Positions 7,775-14,569 are shown, numbered from the stretch's first letter. The stretch: 16,695 bases of DNA from Rhodospirillales bacterium (GCA_029879665.1 JAOUPW010000001.1:1-16695), one strand, 5' to 3'. The notes: generated from the letters alone by a model not told the origin. A program made the numbers and translations.

Positions 7775-8800
7775 TCAGGCGATGTCCCCGGCCAGCAGGT
7801 CAATGATTTCGTCCAGGGTGGTTCCTTCGGCCCGTGCGGCGAAACTGAGTGCCATGCGGTGGCGCAGGATGGGATGGGCCAACGCCAGGACATCGTCGAT
7901 GGACGGCGCCAGACGGCCTTCGATCACGGCGCGGGCGCGCACGCCCAGCATCAAGGCCTGACTGGCACGGGGGCCCGGGCCCCACGAAACCTTTTCGCGG
8001 ACTTCTTTATATGTGGTGGTTTCCGGTCTTCCTTGGCGGACCAGGGTGAGGATGGCTTCGGTGACGCTGTCGCCAACCGGAACCTTGCGCACCAGCTTCT
8101 GGGCATCGAGCAGGGAATCGGCGGTGAAAATCCGTTCCGGGGTTTCATCCAGTTCGCCGCTGGTCGCCGCCAGAATTTCCCGTTCGGCCTCGATATCCGG
8201 ATATTCCACGTCGACCTGCATGAAGAACCGGTCGAGTTGGGCTTCGGGCAGGGGATAGGTGCCCTCCTGTTCCAACGGGTTCTGAGTCGCGAGAACATGA
8301 AACGGTTTGGGCAGGGCGTAATACTGGCCGGCGACGGAAACCCGGTGTTCCTGCATGGCTTGCAGAAGGGCCGATTGAGTGCGCGGGCTGGCGCGGTTGA
8401 TTTCGTCGGCCATGAGCAGCTGGCAGAACACCGGCCCTTCGATAAAGCGGAAGGAGCGTTTGCCGGTTTCGGATTCTTCCAATACTTCCGAACCCAGAAT
8501 GTCGGCGGGCATCAGGTCGGGGGTGAACTGCACGCGACGTTCTTCCAGCCCGAAGACGGTGCCGAGCGTCTCCACCAGACGGGTTTTTCCCAGGCCGGGA
8601 ACTCCAATGAGGAGCAGATGGCCCCCCGCCAGCAGGGTGATCAGGGTTTCCTCGATCACCTGATTTTGGCCGAAAATGACCCGACCGATGGACTTGCGCG
8701 CGTCGAGAAAGCTCTGGCCCAGTTTTTCCATGGCGGCAATGGCCGCGACAGGTTGCGGAGAATCACCTAAATCCGCATTATTAAGCGCTGGATCGTTCAC
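7775..8800 (-). CDS. MoxR-family AAA+ ATPase
   Basis: The protein has 341 residues, the usual MoxR length. Walker A is GVPGLGKT (residues 66-73) and Walker B is LLMADEIN (about 128-135), followed by RASPRTQSALLQAMQE. Later comes ATQNPLEQEGTYPLPEAQLDRF, the sensor-1 and 'PEAQ(L)DRF' signature of the family, and then the C-terminal lid domain. MoxR ATPases act as chaperones that insert cofactors or assemble complexes together with VWA-domain partners, all encoded here just downstream. The start is a GTG at 8800 with GGAGG 7 bases upstream. It is the first gene of the four-gene operon and is separated by 63 bases from the divergent DUF1285 gene. I see no convincing -10/-35 pair in that gap. Confidence 0.96.
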   Translation of the reverse strand: MNDPALNNADLGDSPQPVAAIAAMEKLGQSFLDARKSIGRVIFGQNQVIEETLITLLAGGHLLLIGVPGLGKTRLVETLGTVFGLEERRVQFTPDLMPADILGSEVLEESETGKRSFRFIEGPVFCQLLMADEINRASPRTQSALLQAMQEHRVSVAGQYYALPKPFHVLATQNPLEQEGTYPLPEAQLDRFFMQVDVEYPDIEAEREILAATSGELDETPERIFTADSLLDAQKLVRKVPVGDSVTEAILTLVRQGRPETTTYKEVREKVSWGPGPRASQALMLGVRARAVIEGRLAPSIDDVLALAHPILRHRMALSFAARAEGTTLDEIIDLLAGDIA

Positions 8801-8863
8801 TTTTATGCCTCCACTAATCGCCGGGGTTATTGTTGTCCGGGTGTTAATTGACGAAAATAGGCA

Positions 8864-9445
8864 ATGACCGAAGAATTCTCACTTTTTAAAAGCCTCAACA
8901 AAGACGGGGGCGCCGAAACTCCGCCCGTGGGGGGCCGCCAGTTTTGCGGCGACCTGAACATGCGGATCGCCAAGGACGGTACTTGGTTTTACCACGGCTC
9001 GCCCATTGGCCGCAAAGAACTCGTGCGCCTGTTTGCTTCCGTACTCAGCCGAGACGAAAACGGGGAGTTTTGGCTCATCACCCCCGCAGAAATGGGCCGG
9101 ATTCAAGTGGATGACGCGCCTTTCATAGGGGTCGAACTGTTTAGTAAGGGCAGCGGGGCCGATCAAACCCTTTCCCTACGCACCAATGTTGACGAAAATG
9201 TGATGATCGACGGCGACCATCCGTTGAGGGTAGAGACCGACCCCCGGACCGGTGAGCCGTCGCCGTATGTAACCATCCGCGACGGCCTGGACGCCCGGCT
9301 GGCCCGTTCGGTGTATTACCATCTTGTCTCGCTGGGCGGGGAAGAGACGGTCGAAGGGGAGCGGATTTTCGGGGTGTGGAGCAGCGGGATGTTTTTCCCC
9401 TTAGGCGAGGTGGAAGAAGCAGAAGAGGTGCCGGAAGAAGAATAA
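8864..9445 (+). CDS. DUF1285 family protein
   Basis: The 193-residue soluble protein matches DUF1285 in length and pattern: MRIAKDGTWFYHGSPIGRKELVRLF, then VLSRDENGEFWLITPAE, then DAPFIGVEL and NVDENVMIDGDHPLRV, ending with YVTIRDGLDARLARSVYYHL. Its biochemical role is not known. The C-terminus is an acidic tail (GEVEEAEEVPEEE). In related alphaproteobacteria, as I recall, this gene stands next to the Nudix/DUF6111/CCA genes; here a 5-kb block separates them. The last ~85 bases recur in degenerate form at 14495-14569. The ATG at 8864 has only a weak ribosome binding site. Confidence 0.9.
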   Translation: MTEEFSLFKSLNKDGGAETPPVGGRQFCGDLNMRIAKDGTWFYHGSPIGRKELVRLFASVLSRDENGEFWLITPAEMGRIQVDDAPFIGVELFSKGSGADQTLSLRTNVDENVMIDGDHPLRVETDPRTGEPSPYVTIRDGLDARLARSVYYHLVSLGGEETVEGERIFGVWSSGMFFPLGEVEEAEEVPEEE

Positions 9446-9446
9446 G
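9362..9446 (+). repeat. Left copy of a direct repeat flanking the accessory block (3' end of DUF1285)
   Basis: This is the intact 3' end of the DUF1285 gene. It begins with CGGATTTTCGGGG, identical at 14495-14507. It continues with GGGATGTT-TTCC-TTAGGC and ends with GCCGGAAGAA-AATAAG, both recognisable in the right copy. The two copies bracket about 5.05 kb of accessory genes. Confidence 0.7.
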
Positions 9447-9497
9447 TGAAATCGCCGGTAAGCGGGGACTCGATCGTGACACCTCAAGAAAGCCGGT

Positions 9498-9526
9498 GTC
9501 ATCCGGATGACGGCACGGAGGATGAC
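9498..9526. promoter_or_regulatory. 14-bp perfect palindrome plus a third half-site, possible operator
   Basis: GTCATCCGGATGAC (9498-9511) is a perfect palindrome, and its half-site GGATGAC recurs at 9520-9526. The cluster ends 12 bases before the predicted -35 (9539) of the exported-protein gene, where an activator might bind. It could instead be a weak stem after DUF1285, but no T-tract follows. Confidence 0.4.
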
Positions 9527-9538
9527 AGTTAGGTATTA

Positions 9539-9568
9539 TTGCCCAAAATCTGCCGCTATCTCTATAAT
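9539..9568 (+). promoter_or_regulatory. Predicted promoter of the 9685 gene
   Basis: TTGCCC (9539-9544), an 18-base spacer and TATAAT (9563-9568) form a plausible sigma-70-type promoter. The implied leader before the ATG at 9685 is about 110 bases. I see no riboswitch-like structure in it. Confidence 0.45.
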
Positions 9569-9684
9569 TATCGATTGATTTAATTCATTCGGGCGGAGCG
9601 TGGGCTTCATCGCGTGTCCAAAAACGGGTACACTTGAGAGTTGGTTTCAACGCTTGATAGTTCTCTGGATTAGAGAAAAACGAG

Positions 9685-10497
9685 ATGAGATCGATACCCG
9701 CCCATTCAGCCGTTTTAATTTTTGGTTTGATTTTCGGCAGCGTCTTCGTTGTGACAGGGGCCCATGCCGACGGCGACCCGTTACCGGCCGACAGCGTCAT
9801 ACCCGAACTGCAGGAAAGCCAGGGCGGCATCAAGGATTCCGATGGGCGGGTCCAGGTATACGCAGTAATGGCCGATACCGACCCCCAGCTCCGGGAGGAA
9901 CTGGAATTCATGGCCGAGCATGGCAACGCCGAGGCCCAGGCTACCCTTAAACTCATGAATCAGGTTAAACAGGCGAAAAGCGCCCTGAGAAAAGTCCGTA
10001 AGAATCCGGAAGAAAAAGAGAATATTTTAAAATATGCGCCAGAATTTACCCGGCAAGCCGTTCTTGATGGTGGCGGTTATTGGGAGGATCCATTTTTTAA
10101 GGCATTCTTAGATAAAGAAAAGGCGAGGAGGAAAAAGGCCCAGGAAAAAGAGGCGGCAAGGCAAAAGGAGAAGGAAGATAAAAATTCCGTGGGTTCAGCC
10201 GACATGAACGATATATCGGAACAAGACCTGAAAGCCTTTGCCGTCGGCACCGATCCCAATCCCGACACAAGCGGCTTGGACGGCAGCGCCACTGGCGCCC
10301 TCGGCGATATAAACTCCGCCGCCGGCGTCGGCGCGGCCACCGGCGCGGCGGGCGCCGGCGATACCCGGATGTTCGAAGCCATGCGGGACAACGTGATTAC
10401 CGCGCCCACCTTTGAGCACCAGCCCGAAGGGCATTCGGCCCCGGCGCCGAAAGAACCCACCGGGATGATCCTGTCCATTCCGTCCGGGGGGTATTGA
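9685..10497 (+). CDS. Exported hypothetical protein with DSVIPEL motif
   Basis: The 270-residue protein is not recognised. Residues 1-28 form a clear signal peptide (SAVLIFGLIFGSVFVVTGAHA, cleavage after AHA). The mature protein starts DGDPLPADSVIPEL; the core DSVIPEL (36-42) also occurs in the three exported proteins of the facing operon. A helical stretch follows (PQLREELEFMAEHGNAEAQATLKLMNQ, faintly Sel1/TPR-like). Then come a very charged Lys/Glu/Arg helix (about 144-167), a Gly/Ala-rich low-complexity part (about 200-226), and a Pro-rich end closing with MILSIPSGGY. It is probably periplasmic or surface-exposed. The gene converges on the TPR/barrel operon, 60 bases from its last gene, and has its own promoter. 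The ribosome binding site is weak. A stop at 9658 and the signal peptide fix the start. Confidence 0.8.
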   Translation: MRSIPAHSAVLIFGLIFGSVFVVTGAHADGDPLPADSVIPELQESQGGIKDSDGRVQVYAVMADTDPQLREELEFMAEHGNAEAQATLKLMNQVKQAKSALRKVRKNPEEKENILKYAPEFTRQAVLDGGGYWEDPFFKAFLDKEKARRKKAQEKEAARQKEKEDKNSVGSADMNDISEQDLKAFAVGTDPNPDTSGLDGSATGALGDINSAAGVGAATGAAGAGDTRMFEAMRDNVITAPTFEHQPEGHSAPAPKEPTGMILSIPSGGY

Positions 10498-10528
10498 TCC
10501 CCGCAACGGGCCGGGCGCAGTTCGGGGA
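10498..10528. terminator. Possible weak bidirectional hairpin between convergent genes
   Basis: TCCCCG (10498-10503) pairs with CGGGGA (10523-10528) across a GC-rich loop in the 60-base gap between the two convergent genes. The position suits a shared terminator, but neither strand has a T-tract. Confidence 0.25.
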
Positions 10529-10557
10529 ACCAAATCCTCGATAGCGGTATCAGAATT

Positions 10558-11424
10558 CTAGAATTTAGGCGGGATTGTTATGATGAGCGGCTGCGATTCT
10601 TCGTATTTTTCCTGGGTTTTCTGAACGGCATTTAGGGCCTCATTATAATCGCTTTGGGCCATGTCTTTTGCATGTTTGGCATTGATGGCGGCATCTTCCA
10701 GGTCCGGGTCCCAGCCGCCGGCGGCGGCGTTGGCTTTCTCTGCTTCTTCCAGCTTATGAGTGGCGTCACTGTACGCATCCAATGCCTTATTCGCGTCAAA
10801 GATTTGCGCGTCCAAAATTTCCAATAGGGTTTGTGTTCTAATATCCTTGGCGTTGTCGTAGTCCTCTTGCGGAACCGGTGGCAGTGGTGAAAGCCCGGGC
10901 AGGGATGGATCCCAAACGGTGTCCTCGGGTTCGGACGATTGTGGATCAGCGCCTGCGAGCTCGGGGATGACACTTTCGATGTCAGGTGAACCGCCGGTAT
11001 CTTCCTCGAACGTGATCGTCGGCGGTTCGGGTTCAGGCTCGGGAGGCGTCGGAGGACGCTCCTTCACACCGGGCGGAAGGGTGGCTCCCCCCCATAACCA
11101 CCCTCCTTTTTTGTGGTAGAATAGGCCTTCTTCTTCGTCATAGGCCCAGGGAGAATCCGGTGGGAACCAGTATTTGTGGGTACTGCCTTTGGGAAACGGG
11201 TCCTTGTAGGGAATGGAGAGCTTTAAATCCAAGCCGGGGTTGCTGTAGCCGGTCGTTGGCGGGTCGAACTTTGAACCTAAGTTATCATTCGCGTCCCCAT
11301 CCCAGATAAGCTTCCCTCCGGGAGGGTTTATTTCACTGGCGCCCGCCGCCGCCGGCAAGATGAGAACGAATGCTACCGCTGCCGGCAGGGCCAGGGCTAG
11401 TCTGGAGCACATCCAGGGTTTCAC
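10558..11424 (-). CDS. Exported hypothetical protein with ESVIPEL motif and C-terminal coiled coil
   Basis: The 288-residue protein is not recognised. The GTG start (11424) has GGAGG 5 bases upstream and gives a signal peptide (SRLALALPAAVAFVLILPAAAGA). Then comes a Trp/Pro/Gly-rich segment (about 30-120: HKYWFPPDSPWAYDEEEG, KKGGWLWGGATLPPG) and a Pro-Glu spacer (PPTPPEPEPEPP). The shared motif DTGGSPDIESVIPEL lies at about 142-156. A long charged helix, probably coiled coil, covers about 186-275 (LLEILDAQIFDANKALDAYSD, HKLEEAEKANAAAGG). It ends PLIITIPPKF. It is the last gene of the operon, 22 bases after its neighbour. Signal peptide and motif relate it to the two upstream genes, but it lacks their GFPYAVAGINC region. 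Confidence 0.8.
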   Translation of the reverse strand: MKPWMCSRLALALPAAVAFVLILPAAAGASEINPPGGKLIWDGDANDNLGSKFDPPTTGYSNPGLDLKLSIPYKDPFPKGSTHKYWFPPDSPWAYDEEEGLFYHKKGGWLWGGATLPPGVKERPPTPPEPEPEPPTITFEEDTGGSPDIESVIPELAGADPQSSEPEDTVWDPSLPGLSPLPPVPQEDYDNAKDIRTQTLLEILDAQIFDANKALDAYSDATHKLEEAEKANAAAGGWDPDLEDAAINAKHAKDMAQSDYNEALNAVQKTQEKYEESQPLIITIPPKF

Positions 11425-11446
11425 AATCTCCTCCACCCGAAGATGG

Positions 11447-12106
11447 TCAGTTGGACTCCGGCAGGCGCGATCCAAATGACGCAAGAAAACGTTCTTCCGG
11501 AACTTCCTTCCCGGCAATGGTGACGATGGGGGTAAGTTCGGGAACGACACTTTCGACGTTCGGGTCTCCGCCGGTGTCGCTGTCTAAGATCAAGCTGCTA
11601 GGCACCGATCCTTCACCACTGCCTAATGAGCTGCCGTCATCATGGATTCCAGCGTGTCCGATGGCTTCCGGCGGAACTCCCATCATATATAACAAGGTTT
11701 CAATCGGTCCCAAATGGACTGGCTTCACGCCTGTTTCCGGTGTCGAGCCGTCGGGAGCAGACTCAGGGCGCTGCCCGCCACCGATCGGAGTCAGTGTCCC
11801 GCCCGGTGCCACGCCACCCAGTGCAGTTACCCCCGGATGACTAAAATATGGACTCCAGTACCCCCCAAACGAAGGCGTCAGAACCATATGGTCGGCTGTA
11901 TCAAACGTCAGGGACAGATGAGTGGAAGGATCAAGTGGGGTGCGCCCGAGACCGATGAAGACATTATCGCAGTTAATGCCGGCCACCGCGTAAGGGAAGC
12001 CTACGCAGGCCTGGGCCGGCCGGGCGGCGGACAGGAACATTGCCACAACCACCGCCAAGCCAACAGGAAGGGCAAAAACTAGTCTGGAACATGTCAAGTG
12101 TTTCAA
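11447..12106 (-). CDS. Exported hypothetical protein, GFPYAVAGINC paralogue 2
   Basis: The 219-residue protein is a paralogue of the next gene upstream. The TTG start (12106) has AGGAGGG 7 bases before it; it gives a signal peptide of about 33 residues ending ARPAQA. The mature protein begins CVGFPYAVAGINCDNVFIGLGRTPLDP, with two cysteines 12 apart that could form a disulfide. AQA-C is not a good lipobox. A variable Gly/Pro-rich middle follows, then DTGGDPNVESVVPEL (about 177-191) and the conserved end TPIVTIAGKEVPEERFLASFG. Reading the frame further upstream would give a longer start, but that part overlaps the upstream gene and lacks a ribosome binding site. Function is unknown. Its place between paralogues and downstream of an outer-membrane TPR/barrel gene suggests it is a client or component of that system. 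Confidence 0.82.
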   Translation of the reverse strand: MKHLTCSRLVFALPVGLAVVVAMFLSAARPAQACVGFPYAVAGINCDNVFIGLGRTPLDPSTHLSLTFDTADHMVLTPSFGGYWSPYFSHPGVTALGGVAPGGTLTPIGGGQRPESAPDGSTPETGVKPVHLGPIETLLYMMGVPPEAIGHAGIHDDGSSLGSGEGSVPSSLILDSDTGGDPNVESVVPELTPIVTIAGKEVPEERFLASFGSRLPESN

Positions 12107-12128
12107 GGTTTTTCCCTCCTGAACCGGG

Positions 12129-12704
12129 TTAGTTGGGCGCAGAAATACGCGGTCCAAATGACGCAAAAAGACGATCCTCCGGAATTTCCTTCCCGGCAAT
12201 GGTGACGATGGGAGTGAGTTCGGGAACAACGCTTTCGACTTCCGGTTCTCCGCCGGAGTCGAGAATTTTGGGTGGATCCATAGGCGTCATCCCTCCCTCT
12301 TCTGTTGGCAGATTCAAAAGGGCATCTATCAGTGACATGTGCTCAGGTTTCCCTGTTTCTTTGGAGCCGTCAGCCACAGGCGGTACAATATGGCCGGCGT
12401 CGGAAGGAGTGGGCTCCGTCGGCGGCGGCGGTTCGGTCGCAGGTGCTGAAACGGGTGTGGTCACCCATGGCTGGCTGCCGGCATATATAAATGGGCCAAA
12501 ATTCATGTAGAACAGTGTCAAAGCCAGATGGGTGGCCGGATCAAGCGGGGTGCGCCCGAGTCCGATGAAAACATTGGCACAGTTAATGCCGGCCACCGCG
12601 TAAGGGAAGCCGGCGCAGGCCTGGGCCGGGCGGGCGGTGGAAAAGGATAGCGCCAAAACCACGGGAAGGGCCATGGCCAGCCTGATAAACAAGGTGCATT
12701 TCAT
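12129..12704 (-). CDS. Exported hypothetical protein, GFPYAVAGINC paralogue 1
   Basis: The 191-residue protein starts at ATG 12704, with AGGAG about 10 bases upstream. Residues 1-29 are a signal peptide (LAMALPVVLALSFSTARPAQA). The mature protein starts CAGFPYAVAGINCANVFIGLGRTPLDP, nearly identical to the next gene. The middle differs from it: an aromatic patch (FYMNFGPFIYAGSQPW) and a Pro/Thr-rich linker (about 84-110). DSGGEPEVESVVPEL (about 149-163) is followed by TPIVTIAGKEIPEDRLFASFG. The gene lies 31 bases after the TPR/barrel gene and 22 before its paralogue. The 3' end and the intergenic part after it resemble those after paralogue 2, so the duplication included that DNA. No enzyme motif is visible. 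Confidence 0.83.
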   Translation of the reverse strand: MKCTLFIRLAMALPVVLALSFSTARPAQACAGFPYAVAGINCANVFIGLGRTPLDPATHLALTLFYMNFGPFIYAGSQPWVTTPVSAPATEPPPPTEPTPSDAGHIVPPVADGSKETGKPEHMSLIDALLNLPTEEGGMTPMDPPKILDSGGEPEVESVVPELTPIVTIAGKEIPEDRLFASFGPRISAPN

Positions 12705-12734
12705 GATCGTTATTCTCCTGGCATTCAGGAACGT

Positions 12735-14306
12735 TTAAAAACGGTATTCCAGCCCCGCACTCACGGATCTCTGATTGTAGTGATACAATTTGACATTCGA
12801 TTGGTTAAAGGTGTTCTGGATCTGGGCAAAGGCTGCCAATTGCGGAGTGATGGGCCGTTTTAAGCGCGCACGCCCGACATAGGTGTAGTCGTCTCGTCTG
12901 AAGGCAAAAAGATTGATGCCGTTAAAGGCATAACTGTTACGTTCGGTATAATCCGTCTTGGTCAAGCCGCCAAAGATATCGAGGGTCAACTGATAGGGAA
13001 ATGACATGGTGGCGGCAGCGAAGAAAGATAGGGCCCGGTAGTCGAAATCGTCGCCATCGGCATCATTCCAGGTATACGAAGTCCCCAATCTCACTTGCAG
13101 GTCATGGGGTACCTCTTTGGATAAATCGAAAATTGCCGTGAGCCCTAGGGAATGGGCATTGCTGTCACGGTCGGTCACTGCGGCGACCGTGGGCGAGGTG
13201 TCATAGTCGGAGTAAGCATAGGCGTAGGCGGCCTCCAACACTGTAATGTCGTTATATTTATAGACCAATGACGGACGAAAACTGACCTGATCGCGGAAAT
13301 TATCGCCATCGACGAACGTCTTGGCGTAACCGATCCGCGCCGATGCCCCCAGGCCGGGTTTGATGGCATGGGAATAATTAGCGAAGAACAAATGATTGTT
13401 ATAGTCGGCTTCATCGTCTTCCACAGAGGCCGCGCCATTCAGGATATATCCTGCGGTAAGATTGTCCTGGGGAGAAACCCGCCAAGTGTAGCTGCCATCG
13501 GCAGAATAGGTAGTCTGGATCGATTCCTTCTCGGATATCCCTCCCGTTGGAGATAGCAGGCTGTCTTCCGGCAGCAGGAAAACGTTGTCGTTATAGCCCA
13601 CGGTTACGGATGCGCCGACTTGCCAGGGTTTTGGCGGCGCGGCGGTGCGGGCTTTTTTGATTTCGGCCTGTTTCTTCCTCACCAATTGAGCCAGTTTTGA
13701 ATCGGGGGCTTCATTGAGAAGCCTGCTGACGTAAGCATCGGCGGCATCTTCGTTTCCCCGGGATCTCTCCAGGATTGCCAGATAGTAGAATGCCGACGGT
13801 TTGACCGCCGCGTCCCGGACCATGGCTTCCTTTAGCATCTTCTCGGCTTTACCGTGGTCCTCCTTGCCCAAGTAGGCGCGCCCCAGGTACTCGGCCGCTT
13901 TGGCGTTGCCGGGCTTGGCTTTTTCATAATTTTCCAGGGACTGGATAGCAACGTCCCACTGGCCGGTTCGAACCGCCGCCCAGCCCTTTTCGAAAAACAG
14001 GTGGGAGGTTTTGAATCCCAATGTTTCCGCCTTGCCAATCAAGGCCAGGGCTTCTTTGTGGCGGCCCAGACGGTTGAGGGCCATGCCGCGCATGAACATG
14101 GCGCCACGGTGATTGGGATTGATTTTGGCGGCGGCTTCGAACTTGTTCAGCGCGCCTTGGTTGTCCTTGGCCTTGAGCAACTCCAAGCCTTCCCGGATCA
14201 CGTCTGCGGCGGACTGAGCCGAAACCGGGCCGGGAACCAAAGCCAGAGAAAAAATGAACAAGACTGCTGTAACAGCCCGCCGCCAACATATGATAGGTGT
14301 GCGCAT
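12735..14306 (-). CDS. TPR / outer-membrane beta-barrel protein
   Basis: The protein has 523 residues from ATG 14306. A signal peptide covers residues 1-30 (AVTAVLFIFSLALVPGPVSA). About five TPR repeats cover about 31-210 (for example NQGALNKFEAAAKINPNHRGA, AAEYLGRAYLGKEDHGKAEK). From about residue 227 (PWQVGASVTVGYNDNVFLLPED) to the end there are alternating amphipathic strands rich in Tyr/Phe. The last residues, SAGLEYRF, fit the C-terminal beta-signal read by the BAM machinery. The layout, periplasmic TPRs then an outer-membrane barrel, is shared with Slam (DUF560) and with PgaA-like exporters. I cannot assign it to either. A GAGGAGG-rich ribosome binding site lies upstream. The frame extends to 14540, but that part has no ribosome binding site and would bury the signal peptide. 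It leads the operon of three exported proteins, so it may move or anchor them at the surface. Confidence 0.87.
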   Translation of the reverse strand: MRTPIICWRRAVTAVLFIFSLALVPGPVSAQSAADVIREGLELLKAKDNQGALNKFEAAAKINPNHRGAMFMRGMALNRLGRHKEALALIGKAETLGFKTSHLFFEKGWAAVRTGQWDVAIQSLENYEKAKPGNAKAAEYLGRAYLGKEDHGKAEKMLKEAMVRDAAVKPSAFYYLAILERSRGNEDAADAYVSRLLNEAPDSKLAQLVRKKQAEIKKARTAAPPKPWQVGASVTVGYNDNVFLLPEDSLLSPTGGISEKESIQTTYSADGSYTWRVSPQDNLTAGYILNGAASVEDDEADYNNHLFFANYSHAIKPGLGASARIGYAKTFVDGDNFRDQVSFRPSLVYKYNDITVLEAAYAYAYSDYDTSPTVAAVTDRDSNAHSLGLTAIFDLSKEVPHDLQVRLGTSYTWNDADGDDFDYRALSFFAAATMSFPYQLTLDIFGGLTKTDYTERNSYAFNGINLFAFRRDDYTYVGRARLKRPITPQLAAFAQIQNTFNQSNVKLYHYNQRSVSAGLEYRF

Positions 14307-14354
14307 GGATATTACCCCCCTCCTCAAGCCAAGCATTTTGATCTGCCTGTAACA

Positions 14355-14369
14355 GATCCGATCCGATCC
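14355..14369. repeat. Three tandem GATCC units in the operon leader
   Basis: Three copies of GATCC run in tandem between the predicted promoter and the start codon of the TPR/barrel gene, in the 5' untranslated region. This may be an operator or a simple repeat. Confidence 0.35.
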
Positions 14370-14396
14370 GAAACAATGAATAGGTAAAGTTTGAGA

Positions 14397-14426
14397 ATTA
14401 TACGTCTTATGCTTGTGGTATGTCAT
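14397..14426 (-). promoter_or_regulatory. Promoter of the TPR/barrel-exported-protein operon
   Basis: On the minus strand ATGACA (14426-14421), an 18-base spacer and a perfect TATAAT (14402-14397) form a good sigma-70-type promoter. The predicted leader to the ATG at 14306 is about 85 bases. The surrounding 100 bases are much more AT-rich than the genes. This is the only strong promoter seen for the four-gene operon. Confidence 0.6.
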
Positions 14427-14494
14427 TGTGAAACTGTTAAAAAATATGCTGAGAAAATAACAATGCAGAGATAACAAGTGGAAATAGTTCAGTC

Positions 14495-14569
14495 CGGATT
14501 TTCGGGGAGCGGAGTAATGGGATGTTATTCCTTTAGGCAAGCTGAAAGAATCGCCGGAAGAAAATAAAG
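14495..14569 (+). repeat. Right, decayed copy of the direct repeat (remnant of DUF1285 3' end)
   Basis: This non-coding stretch aligns with the end of the DUF1285 gene: CGGATTTTCGGGG is identical, GGGATGTTATTCCTTTAGGC matches with one base lost, and GCCGGAAGAAAATAAAG matches the stop region. A gap of about 9 bases lies between. The one-base loss and in-frame stops show it is no longer coding. It lies between the promoter of the accessory operon and the Nudix gene, where the end of DUF1285 would be expected if the accessory block were removed. Confidence 0.7.

Larger units (their letters stand above)
9447..9684. other. Left junction of the accessory block, regulatory region
   Basis: This stretch has no gene. 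It holds the palindrome cluster and the predicted promoter for the 9685 gene. Everything from here to about 14494 is absent from the expected DUF1285-Nudix neighbourhood, so the left junction of the insertion should be at or just before its start. Confidence 0.5.

Noticed and set aside
7394..8770. Plus-strand open frame of 458 codons opposite moxR and the DUF58 gene
   Set aside because: It is antisense to two firmly identified genes, has no ribosome binding site or family features, and is explained by the high GC and codon bias of the minus-strand genes.
11425..11550. Longer N-terminus for the 288-residue exported protein
   Set aside because: It overlaps the upstream paralogue's 3' end. It looks like the corresponding extension of that paralogue only because the underlying DNA is duplicated.
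12107..12229. Longer N-terminus for GFPYAVAGINC paralogue 2
   Set aside because: It overlaps the 3' end of the upstream gene, lacks a ribosome binding site, and hides the signal peptide. The TTG at 12106 has AGGAGGG in place.
12735..14306. Direct assignment of the TPR/barrel protein as Slam (DUF560) or PgaA
   Set aside because: Only the general architecture matches. The clients lack a lipobox and no polysaccharide genes are present, so the name would overstate the evidence.
14307..14540. 78-codon upstream extension of the TPR/barrel gene
   Set aside because: The extension has no ribosome binding site, covers the predicted promoter, and would place a signal peptide in the middle of the protein.
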